DNA from: Lentinula raphanica
Taxonomy: Eukaryota; Basidiomycota; Agaricomycetes; Agaricales; Omphalotaceae
DNA: 64,000 bases
NCBI GenBank assembly: GCA_027919835.1
Contig: JANVFP010000008.1
Location: 248,001 to 312,000 of the forward strand
Reading direction: 5' to 3'
Part shown: positions 44,987-55,819 of the stretch, one piece after another
Position numbering within the stretch: position 1 is the stretch's first letter
How the letters are laid out: each line of letters begins with the position of its first letter
Program-made: the position numbers and the translations under genes
The notes under the pieces: model-generated
Databases searched by the model: none
What the model was told of the DNA's origin: nothing
What the model saw: only the letters and a program-made list of their open reading frames with translations

Positions 44987-45621
44987 CCTTCATTACAAAA
45001 GACAACCGTCTTTTCCCACGGGGATAAAGATAAAAGACAAATGTCAAAGACAAATATAAGATAACCAACTATGGATAATCTAAGCGCTCATCAATCTTCC
45101 AATCGATTAAGCGCCCAATTCGAGAAATTTCCGTACTAGCCACCGATGATGCAAGCTCAGAATAGTCCAGAAAATTCTGTGCCCATTGGTCCAAGGATAT
45201 TTAAACCCCCAGTCTTTCCAACTTGGCTCCCACAAGCTTTTTCTCCCTACCGCTTCAACCACCATCAAGAGGACCCTCAAGTATGCTTATTCAGGCCTTC
45301 AGGCAAGAAAGAGTGACAGGCACACACTGGAAAAAATGCAGGAAAAATAGCAAAAATTCCAAAAGCGCAAGAATCTTGGCTCTGATTATTCTTCAAGCTT
45401 CAAGTACAGCTGATCAGCAAGTTATTCAAGTACTCATCCATTAGCAGATGTCAAAAAGATGAAGATTCAAGGAAGAACAATTTGAACATGAGAAAAGTTT
45501 AGAAACAGGCTGTTCACACCTCTGACTATAAAGGCCCTAGCCCAGCATGGGCTGGGGCATGATGTAGGAGGTGTGAATGGCCAGTTTGGCTCATTAGTGC
45601 TCCTTCAAAATACATGTACAT
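44983..45621. repeat. R1 repeat, copy 2 (uninterrupted)
   Basis: 639 bp, directly abutting copy 1. It supplies the empty insertion site for the copia element (CATGGGCTGGGGCATGATG near 45546). Scattered differences from copy 1 (for example ATTAGTGCTCC versus ATTAGCTCC) show it is older than the copia insertion. Confidence 0.8.
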
Positions 45622-45805
45622 GGATTTAAATTTAAATCTTGATAGTCGTGCATCGCACGGGTCACATCTAGTATACGAACAAAAAACTTGAGAATTCAAG
45701 TTCGTGTTCATCAGATCCTTTCTATCTGATGAGTTTCAAGTTGTATGTGGAAGGTTTATAAGGGTACATAGAGGGTCAAGTAAAACGCGTCACAACACGC
45801 TAGCG

Positions 45806-45814
45806 TATAAATAA
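45806..45814 (+). promoter_or_regulatory. TATA-like box upstream of the GH63 gene
   Basis: TATAAATAA about 113 bp before the ATG at 45927, followed by a pyrimidine-rich leader; plausible core promoter. Confidence 0.5.
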
Positions 45815-45926
45815 TCCCGCGTCATTGCAATCAATACCTCTACTTCCTCTACCGTCATCAACTTTCTGTTAGTCCTCAATCCAAAATCGTCATCACCAGC
45901 TTTTTCAGTCTCAATTCTTACTTCTC

Positions 45927-48900
45927 ATGGCTTCTGACGCTGTGAAAAAGGTCCAAGAAAAACTCTTCAGAGGTGGTAATTCTTCTAATACTGATGGTCT
46001 TCCGCGTTCCGAGCCGGCGTTGACAATCAACATTCCTGCTGCTCCTTCGACTCCAAAGCCGCCTGCCGCAGCTCCTCCGAAATCTAGCAAAGTCCCAGAG
46101 CCATCGCCTGATAGCGATGAGCTCGATAATCATCAACAGGACAACCGTCCTTACCGTGAACGTCTGGCATCTGAACTAGGGGAAGACTTTAAAGGAGTAG
46201 AACGACATCGCCTTGAGCAGGATGAACGACGCGAACGACACTGGAAGCGGTGGGGTCCATATCTTAGTGATCGGCAGTGGGTAAGTACATATTTCCCCTT
46301 CGTTGTAACGTGTTTGATCATTATTCTACTAGGCTACTGTTCGCGAAGATTACTCCGCCAATGGAGATGCTTGGAGCCATTTCCCTCATGAACACGCGCG
46401 ATCTCGTGCTTATCGCTGGGGTGAAGACGGTATAGCTGGTATTTCGGACAACCATCAACGTCTCTGCTTCTCAATCTCTCTTTGGAACGAGAAAGATCCC
46501 ATTCTGAAGGAAAGGCTCTTCGGGGTCACTGGGCATCAAGGCAATCACGGCGAGGATGTCAAAGAGCTATACTACTACCTCGACTCCACTCCTACCCACT
46601 CCTACATGAAATTTCTTTACAAATATCCCCAGCGTCGTTACCCGTATGAAGAACTTGTCACCGAAAATCAGCATCGCAGTCGTGATGTTGCTGAGTACGA
46701 AATTCTTGATTCGGATGCTTTCGTCGATGATAGATATTGGGATGTCTTTGTAGAGGTAAGTTCCGACGCATATATGCGCGTAACTTTTGTTTGACATTTA
46801 GTTTTTCAGTATGCGAAGGATGAAGATGAACCAGATAACATTTACATTCGGATCACTGCATACAATCGAGGTCCCGATCCTGCAACCCTTCATATCATAC
46901 CTCAACTTTGGTTCCCCAACACATGGTCGTGGCCTCTGGAAAAACCTCCAATGCCATCTTTGACCGCCCATAGCCGGAGCGGCATCAATTATATCACTGT
47001 AAAGCATCCTGAACAACCCAAAACACATCTATACTGCCTTCCATCTCCCCCTCCTGTCGGGCCAGACGGTAACTTTGACGTTGATCCCGAAACTGAAGCG
47101 GTAGAACCGGAGTTGCTTTTCACCGAAAACAATACCAACTTTAGCCGTCTATATGGTGGCCAGAACGAGACCCTCTATGTTAAAGACGCGTTCCATGATC
47201 ACATCATTCCTTCTCATCGACCTCCGCCACCTGAAGGTCCAGAAGACTTCTTTTCCCACAGAATTCGCGCACGCGCTCGTACCTATTCTACCGCCGGTTC
47301 TGAAATCGGTGACGATGATGTCGAAGAAGGTCCTTGCACACCGTTCCCCTCTGGTCCTAGTTTTGTAAACCCAGAAAAAACTGGAACCAAGTCTGCCGCG
47401 CATTATATTTTCAAAGACGTTCCTGGTCAAGGTGGTTGCTCGGTCGTCCGTCTCAAAATGACGCCGTCCTCTCTCAAGAAGGACCCTAGTATTGAAGATG
47501 AGGGTGTTTTCGATGATGCTGTTGAAGCTCGTCGACAAGAAGCAGACGAATTCTACAACTCCCTTGTTTTTGGGCCCATCAGTGACGATTTTAAGCAGAT
47601 CATGCGACAAGCGTTGGGTGGAATGCTCTGGACCAAACAGTACTACAGGTTCATTCAAAAAGAGTGGTTGGAGGGTGATCCCGCTCAACCCCCTCCTCCA
47701 CCAGAGCGCAAGTTCATCAGAAATCGGGTAAGTTTGTGTCTGTTTTGCTCCTTAACGATCACTGAAGGGAGATCTAAGGACTGGCGCCATATGCATGTTG
47801 CTGACATCCTTTCTATGCCCGATAAGCAAGTCACTACTTTCTAAGATGATTTCCACTGCAACTAAGATCTATTATTAGATGGGAATATCCTTTCTTTGCT
47901 GCATGGGATACTGCTTTTCATTGCATACCCCTCGCTGTCGTGGACCCTGCTTTTGCCAAGAAACAGTTGGATCTCTTGACTAGAGAATGGTATATGAAGC
48001 CCGACGGCCAGCTTCCAGCCTACGAATGGAACTTCGGCGACGTGAACCCACCCGTCCATGCTTGGTATGGACGCAATCGTCTCCTTAGTTACTGGGCTGC
48101 TAACAGTCATCGACAGGGCTACGTTTCGAGTCTTCAAGATTGAACGGAAACTTTACGGTCGTGAGGACCTCGAATTTTTGGAAAGAGTTTTCCAAAAATT
48201 ACTACTGAACTTCACCTGGTTAGTGCTGTTCAGCTACATCTTGAATCCATTGACTGGTGTATTAGGTGGGTCAATCGCAAAGATGCCGAAGGTAGCAACG
48301 TCTTTGAGGGTGGGTTCTTGGGGTTGGACAACATAGGTGTCTTCAATCGTTCAGAACCTCTTCCGACCGGAGGCACCTTGCGGCAAGCAGACGGCACCGC
48401 CTGGATGGCATTCTACTGTTTGAACATGTATGTCTTCTCTGTCATTGTCTTTGGGTCATCATCAACCCCATTCTACGATCACAGGCTTAATATTGCTCTC
48501 GAGCTCGCTAAACATAATCACGTATACGAAGATATCGCTTCAAAATTTTTCGAGGTATGATTCGCCAATTCTGAAGACATGCCCGTTCAAACGTTGTTCG
48601 TAGCACTTCCTTTTCATTTCTGATGCCATGACATACAAAGCCGGCGACAATGAATCGAGTTTGTGGAACGAGGAAGACGGAATGTACTACGACGCAATCT
48701 CATTTGGACCCGGGAATAGCATGCAACTGCCTGTTCGCAGTCTCGTTGGCTTGATTCCTCTCTATGCAACGCTTGTACTGGAACCTGCAGTTTTGAACCG
48801 TTTCCCTGGCTTTAAAAAGCGCATGGAGTGGTTTATTGACCATCGCCCAGGAGTTTCCGATAGAAACATTGCTAACATGAGAGGTAGATCTCTTTGTTAT

Positions 48901-50084
48901 TTCCTGAAAATGCATTAACGCTCGTTTGCACAGTCGGAGGAAGGGAACAACGTAGATTGCTGGCATTGGCGAGTAAAGAACGCTTGGTCAGCATCTTGCA
49001 AAAGATGCTCGACGAAGACGAGTTCTTCAGTGAACACGGAATTCGATCGTGAGTGCTACAATTCCTCTGTTGCTGTTTAAATCCTTGAATTTGTCGGATA
49101 GTTTGTCCAAGAAGCACAAAGACGAACCTTGGGGGATGGATGTACACGGTCAACGATACGAAGTCAACTATTGGCCTGGGGACTCAAAATCGGGCATGTT
49201 TGGTGGTAACTCGAATTGGAGAGGACCTATCTGTGAGTTCCACTCACGACGATCAAGTCCTTATCCTCAGTGAACTTTAAGGGCTCGCCACAAACTTCCT
49301 GCTCATCGAAAGTCTTCAACGTTTCTATCAGTACTATGGCGATGAACTTCAGGTGACTGATATACGTCTTTCAGAGAATTATGTCCGTCACTTATCATTC
49401 CGCGTTACAGGTTGAATGCCCCACTGGGAGCGGAGACTACATGAATCTTGTCGCCGTTGCTGAGGAAATCCAGCACCGCATTATCCATATCTTTGGTAGA
49501 GATATGCAAGGTCGTCGTGCCACAAATGGCGGTAATCCCAAATTGGATCATGACCCTCATTTCCGTGACTACGTGTGGTTTTATGAGGTAGGAGATGCTC
49601 GTTCTGAGGCTCAATTGCTGATACCACTACTTTGTCATTAGTTCTTCCACGCAGATGACGGCCGTGGTCTAGGAGCGTCGCATCAAACTGGCTGGTATGT
49701 CACTTGAATACCCGCGATTTCCCAGTCTCAACTACGACTACGTACTCGCTATAGGTCTGGCCTTGTTGCATACCACATATTGCAGAGCGGTGTTAGTTGC
49801 CGACTCCCTAAAACTCCCAGAAGTAAGTTTTTTCATGTTCATATGTGAGCAAACCCACTGATGCATGTGTATGCCATCGAACAACAGCTCCTCGCAGTAC
49901 TGCTAATCATTACTTTGATGTGCGTTGAATTCAATGCTCCTTCTCAACTAACCCTCATCGACATCTTCAACAGGAAACCATCGATTCCCAATCTGAATTC
50001 GGAGACGACGCTCGCTCAGCCTTTAGCATGATGAGTGCTCACGATCGCAATACGCTGGGCGATATCTCACCCGATGCACTTTAA
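45927..50084 (+). CDS. Glycoside hydrolase family 63-type protein, 1099 aa
   Basis: Seventeen exons from 45927-46280 to 49974-50084 (main ones 46333-46755, 46810-47727, 47879-48064, 48604-48883, 49411-49587); total 3300 nt, in phase. There is no signal peptide, so cytosolic, unlike ER glucosidase I. The (alpha/alpha)6-barrel part carries [118 protein letters not shown]. These match the MGH1-like/GH63 domain ([14 protein letters not shown] and RGPIW blocks hold the usual catalytic acids). Substrate unknown; mannosylglycerate- or glucosyl-type activity is only family knowledge. The intron at 47826 starts with GC. Confidence 0.88.
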
Positions 50085-50433
50085 TACAATTCTCTCGACC
50101 GTCACCATTGCCGCTTTAGGTTCGAATCAATGATAGAAATAAACGCTAGCTTCCATCGCGTAACGAGGATCGAAACCACTGTAAAATATGATAGAGGATC
50201 ACTGTGTAGAGCTCTTTTTTATATGAACAAATCAGAAGGGCTAGATTCAAAGATATTCGTTGTTACATTTGTTGGTAGTCTGTAAAATGAGTTTGTTCGA
50301 AAGCGGTGATAAATTACTATGTACATTATACAGATTTGTCGGTCACGCCCGGAGGCATGTACGCTCATGTACGGCGTATGGGTAGGTATGGGTCCAGGAG
50401 CGAGTCAACTCAACACGAAGTCGAGTGAAAACA
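50085..50433. other. Convergent 3' intergenic region
   Basis: About 350 bp between two stop codons on opposite strands. GGTTCGAATCA at 50119 resembles a tRNA B box but no A box or cloverleaf fits. Confidence 0.5.
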
Positions 50434-51424
50434 TCATAAAGTCACGCTCCGCATATTCTGAATACTCCTTCCCTTGTCATCTACAATGCTACTCTTTTCC
50501 GTGGGATCCGACTTGATAGTCACTCGACGAAGTGCTCCAAAATCCAAAAAGGTGAACTGGAGATCATGATCGAAAAGATCCTTCGACGGATAAGGGGGTT
50601 CGAAGACGAGTTCCGCCTTCACCTCTGGATGTATTATTTCCGGAGGAAACTTCAAGTTGCAATATGCACACAAGTAATGACTGGCTACCAGAAAGCTCTC
50701 CGCGCGTGCCCTGACTCCGGGAGGTATTCCTGGAGAATCCTGTCTGCCCGCTCGCACTGCTTGGCTAGTTTGTTCATCGACAAAAGCGGCTTCGAAAACC
50801 ATCAAGAGTTCAGCGCTAGCCGCCGGACGGTTGATACAAAGCACCGCGCCCTGGGCTCCAAGTTTCGAATGAAGGTACACCTGCAGTACGTGCTCATCCC
50901 ACTCGATGTCCACCGGATAGTAACGGCGAGGGGGAGAGTTCTGCTGGTGAGGGTTCTCGAGTTCATATGGAAAGTCGTTTTGGAATGTGAAAGAGATGGA
51001 AAGATGAGGATAATAATGTTTAAAGTACTTGTCCAAGAGTCTCTGCGTAGCTGCGTCAATCTCGTTCGGAACGTAATGATAATGCCGGCTCATACGCCGA
51101 TGATCGTTGAAATTTTTGTCATCACGAAGCGAGGGGGCCTTGATAAAATCATCGCGCGACGACTCCGCTCTGACCATGAAATAGGCATTCGCCTTTATGG
51201 TGTTCACCTGGCGGGGCTCAATTGCTTGTACGCTAGGAACGTGGGGGCTCCCGCCGGACTCTAAGTCACCGGGAACGGCATTGGAATTCTAGGAATCCCA
51301 AGGTCAATTTGAACTCCTTCACGCCATATGAATAGTCACTGCTTACAATCACTGGAGTGGGAGCCGCAAGTGAGCAGCCTGTTGCACTGAGAAGTAAAAC
51401 GCCAAATATCCTGATAGGCAGCAT
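50434..51424 (-). CDS. Secreted protein of unknown function, 310 aa
   Basis: Two exons, 51347-51424 and 50434-51288; total 933 nt, in phase. The N-terminus MLPIRIFGVLLLSATGCSLA is a clear signal peptide, cleaved near SLA-APTP. The mature protein has no membrane segment, several Tyr/His-rich stretches (RHYHYVP, KHYYPHLSISFTF), and few Cys. I recognise no family. It could be an Agaricomycete-restricted secreted protein; effector or enzyme role cannot be said. Confidence 0.75.
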
Positions 51425-52557
51425 TGACTGAGAAGTGGTTGATCACCAGTGATCAGGGTTAGGAAGCTCAGTAAGCTGTTGGTGTAGTAGATGCTGGTAA
51501 GTGTCGATGGGGTGGTAGCTGAAACTTGAAAGTGGATCAAGAATATTTCGACTACTTACATGTATGATGTAGATATATCATGAGAAAGCATGAACGCTTA
51601 ATCAACCCACACTGAAACTTACTGTACAGCCTGGTACAGCAAATCAATCCATTATGTGGCTAAAGCATCGCTGCCATCGCAATGATGGCCTCCGTTCAGC
51701 GTTGGGCAACTCCGAAAATATTAACACACCGACGTATACGAACAAGCACCAGGATGTAGCTGCGAATTGTTTGCAGACAAAAATCTATCAGCTCTGTCAG
51801 TGGATGATAGCAGGAAAGAAACATAACTGACAACTATGTGCAGTATGTATGTGGAGATTGTTACCGCCCTCAAACAGCCTCAAACTGGGTCGCCGTCGGT
51901 GTACATCAAGACGGCATCTTGTGCATCACTGTTCGGATCAGATTCTGTGCACCACCTTGCCTCATCCTCCGGAAGGACGTCTCTACCGAGGAGGGTTTCT
52001 ACACCGCAACGGCGATCAGTGTCAGTAAGTGCAAAAAGTGGACGTATAAGATTGAGATGCGAATTAGCATTGCCTCTATATAATACATATAAATCCTTGA
52101 TCCAAGAAGCCTGGCTAAGGCTTAGCAAGATCTTCCGCAAAATAAGGAACAGAGAAGAAATGAATGCCGACAAGTGATAACACCTACAGGGTAAATCGTA
52201 GAAATGTGATACTGGCATGAGTGAGAGTATGTAACCTCTTCGGACCAGAGAAGAGTGTGTTCAGAGGTTGCCCAAAGTGAAAGGAAGGAGAAGGGAAGGA
52301 GTTAAACGAGGGTAAGGTGTCATGAACATGATACAACGATGAGAGGAAAATATAAGGAATGTGCAGATAGATGACCGAAGTCCCGAAGGCAATTAAATGC
52401 AATGAGATGTGCGGAAAGAGGGTAGATTTGGAAAGCGTGCAAAGAGAGAAATAGCGAGATGAATTGGTGAAGGGGATAATATAATCATATGCAGGAATAG
52501 GCGAACAAAAAACTCAGAAACAGAAAGGAGAGAAAAAAAACCTTCGTGTAACCCATT
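51425..52557. other. Intergenic, 1.1 kb, no firm gene
   Basis: A 112-codon minus ORF (51880-52218, true ATG) ends in an acidic tail but has no recognisable domain or splice support. The right part, purine-rich on the plus strand, is probably the 3' UTR of CDC24. Confidence 0.4.
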
Positions 52558-55500
52558 TCATGTAACGAACAATGTCACTTGCCCGCCAGGTCGAAATTGT
52601 TCAAATGCCATCTGAACATCCTCTGTCGATCCTAATGAGACCATATCACCGTCCTCATCTTTGTACTTGACGCGCAGTGGTCCATCATCTCTCCGAGGAC
52701 CACAAAGCCGGATTTTCCGACCAACCCTCTCAACCAGATCGTCAAACTCTGTCGTTCGTGGCACCTGAATGACAAATATGTCTTCGTGGAAATGCACTTT
52801 GACTTTGACAGGTTGGCCCATGACACCATTGTCAGGAAGTTGCGACCGAGATGACCGAATATTGTTGACACCAGCTAATGAAGATTCACTGGAACCGTAA
52901 GGAGTGATAGGTGAAGAAGAATTAGGCGAGTAATCTGAACTGTCGCCTGTAGATTGACTAGAACCGCTGCCACGTTTGCTGCTATTCATGGAGGTACTTG
53001 GACGGGACCACTGTGCAGAGGGTAATGGTGGAGGGGGGTTGGTTTTGGGAATATATGCCGAAGGCTGACTTGCACTACGCGAGCGGTTGATGGGAGGGGG
53101 ATTGTTGTATGTAGATGCCGGGGTAGGAGGGATGCCTGAACGATAATCACTACTGGTGTCATAGCCTGTTCGCAGCTTGGTCGAGCTAAATTGACTACGT
53201 AGTGGTGGCCGAGATGATCGTGGGCCGTTGACACCACTGCCGCCACTGCTGCCATTAACAGTATTACCAAAGCTAGCATCAGATTGAGCGCTCATTGCGC
53301 TCATATTGGAATTGAGACGGGGAGTGATCGGTCGAGCAGATCCAAGTGCTGTAGAAAGGTGTCCATCAACATATGAATCGCGGTCATGGGTAGCAGTAAT
53401 TCGTCGTTGACCCATCGGCGTTCCTCGTCCAGATGGGGCATATTGTGCACTAGTAGGAGGATAATCTTCGAAATCATCCTCGTCGGCTTCAACGTCAAAA
53501 CCTTCATGAGGAGGATACCCTTGTGGACCTGATCCGTACCCATTGGTATTTGGACCGGAAGAGCCCTGGACTTGTTCACGGTCGTAAACGCTGCCAGATC
53601 GACTTCGCGGAGGGACACTATGTGTCGGTAAGGGATATGGAGGAGTACTTGTAGGAGGATTGAGGCGAGGATTAGTACTGTTATGCTGAAGTCGAGCGAA
53701 TGGTCCGCGATCTGAAGCCCGTCGTTGCGCGCCTTCCCGAATCAACCGATTTATTGCCGATTCCCATTGCCTCATCTGATCTTCTCGGCGACATCGGAGG
53801 GTGAAGTACTCGAGGTCGTCGTCACCCTTCCACCATACCGCTAAGGGATATTGAGTCGGGACGCCAGAAGCTGAAAACAAAGTCAACAATAAAGTAAGAA
53901 ATCGAATGAAAGGACACACAAGTTGAATTTCGGTTATTGCCTGTGGGAACCGCTTGTGTAACATTCCCGAGGAATATCCTTCCTTTGAGAAGAAGAGGGG
54001 TAGTCTTCTTTTGAGGTTGACCAAACCCTCCAGGGAGTTGCAGAGGAGATGGAGTCCCTTGTTTCTTGAGTATCGAGTTGCTCTTGTTGACCTTCCGACC
54101 ATTAGGGGGAGGGGGAAGCGCTTCTTTACAACAGAGAATGATCTTTTCGAAAAGGAAGACATGATATTCCCGGTCGATCTCGGACTTTGTGACGATGAAA
54201 ATATCGTCGAGGAGAAGTTGACCAAAGTTTTCCAAGTGATGGCCTTTCCAGTCGTCAACTCGGCTTTGGAGGTTTTTCACGGTTTGTTCATTCTCGGCCT
54301 GACGCTGAGCCTCATTGATTTTGTCCGTGATGCGTTTCGCTGCATCTGAACCCGCTTTCAATTCTTCGTAGTAGGGGTAATCGTCGGCGGATGATGCCTT
54401 GATCAGGGACTGGCGGGAAGAAATTGGTCGATTTCAATACGCCATTCACAGAACGAATGAACACTCACATCAAGCAGAAGGGGATATTTACAGACTCGTT
54501 GAACAGGTTTGATGAGAAAGGCTGGTAGTTCTCCTTTCACGTTAATCAGGTGATTGAGCGCCTGTTGAGCCGAAGTGATGAGTAAACGTTGGGAGTTTGC
54601 CGATATTTGTTGTCAAGTCGACAATATTGGGTAAAGAGACTGGAAAAAGAAGGCTCACCGCGAGACTTTGTTCATGGGTTAGCATGAGTTCCGAAGCTGT
54701 CGTGTAGTTGCCACAGTACGGCTCATATACGATGAATTCATCTTCCTAATGAGACCGAAGCCATAACAAGAAAGGAAGGTTAGCATCATAAAGGCAAGTC
54801 TTAAAAGGGAACATAGCAATGTATGAATGAAACGCACGCTTTCAATGAATAGCTGGCCCCAGCGTTGGTCTTGCCATTGAGCTTCAGCGGTACTTTCAAA
54901 TTTGATGAGAAATTTTCGCTGAAAGTTGAGGAGCTTATTGAGCCCAGGAAAGAGTAGGTGTATGGTATCCTGGTCAATAATATTGCTCTGCGAAAGAGCT
55001 GTCGAGTATTTCTGAGAAAGTCATGATCAGAGCGAATTCGAGAAGCCAAAAATTGATGCATACCTGCATTATTTCCAAATCCTGCACATATTTTCGCTCT
55101 GTCTCGACCATTTCACGAATGATGTTATTGCGCGCGGCTTCGCGAGAACCAGCTGGTGGAAGAGAGACATGAGGATCGGAAAGAGAGTCGAACGAGTCAT
55201 GGGAAGCCATGTATGGAGGAGATGGAGGAGCTTCTTCAAAGACGTCTGGTGGTAGGTGGGCGACGAGTGCCTTGACAGTTTTTACAACCTGAAAAGGCGT
55301 AAGTTACGGACACACAGCATTATGATATCAGACAAACCTTGACAAGGCCGTCATTAGATGAGCGATCCCACAGCTCGGTCACTGTGAACGGCTCAGTATC
55401 GGGGATGTGTTGGGTGACAGCTTTAGATGCAATCTGCATCGCGAACATGACGATGCTGTGTTTCTTAGCACGATCTGGATTTCGTTCGAATTTCTCGTTG

Positions 55501-55819
55501 AACTCAGAGTTGTTGAGCTTCTGAAAGCCCTCATCCTCTGGTAACAAATCGAAGAGGTAGCAGAGGGAAATTCCTAGGGAAAAAGATCCCATAATTGGGT
55601 GACAGGATCTGTAGACTGACGAGAGTCGTCAGAGGAGGCGAGTTTGAAGTAGTAGTCGAAGCCGCGAATTCGCATTAGACGGGATCTAAGACGAGAGCAT
55701 TCTTGATAGAGGGAAGTAATAGCAGCCTGGTTGAGAAGAGTGTTGTTGGCCACTGGTAGATCGATGGGTAAGCCCGCGCTGGAGACAATGGATTTTTTTC
55801 GGCCTGCGACGGAAGCCAT
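52558..55819 (-). CDS. CDC24: Cdc42 guanine-nucleotide exchange factor Cdc24, about 954 aa (one apparent frameshift)
   Basis: Exons 55338-55819, 55064-55288, 54838-55011, 54659-54745, 54469-54561, 53920-54409, 52558-53870. Domains: N-terminal Cdc24 calponin-homology-like region (DPVTQLWDLF, SLGISLCYLFDLLPEDEGF); DH/RhoGEF (REMVETERKYVQDLEIMQ, LIKPVQRVCKYPLLLD); PH (RIFLGNVTQAVP, AVWWKGDDDLEYFTLRCR); a long Ser/Pro-rich linker; and a C-terminal PB1 (VKVKVHFHEDIFVIQVP, YKDEDGDMVSLGSTEDVQMA) that binds the Bem1/Scd2 scaffold. The two halves of the conserved QLWDLF-SLGISL stretch are in different frames at the five-A run near 55579-55584; adding one base gives 2865 nt in phase. See findings. Polarity and hyphal growth factor. 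Confidence 0.9.

Noticed and set aside
50110..50150. tRNA-like GGTTCGAATCA
   Set aside because: No A box upstream at the right distance and no cloverleaf.
51880..52218. 112-codon minus ORF as a gene
   Set aside because: Has an ATG but no family, no neighbour support, and sits between a promoter and a 3' UTR.
53871..53938. GC-AG intron in CDC24 (GCAATA donor)
   Set aside because: A GTGTGT donor 18 nt further on gives a normal 49-nt intron in the same phase, so the GC choice is not needed.
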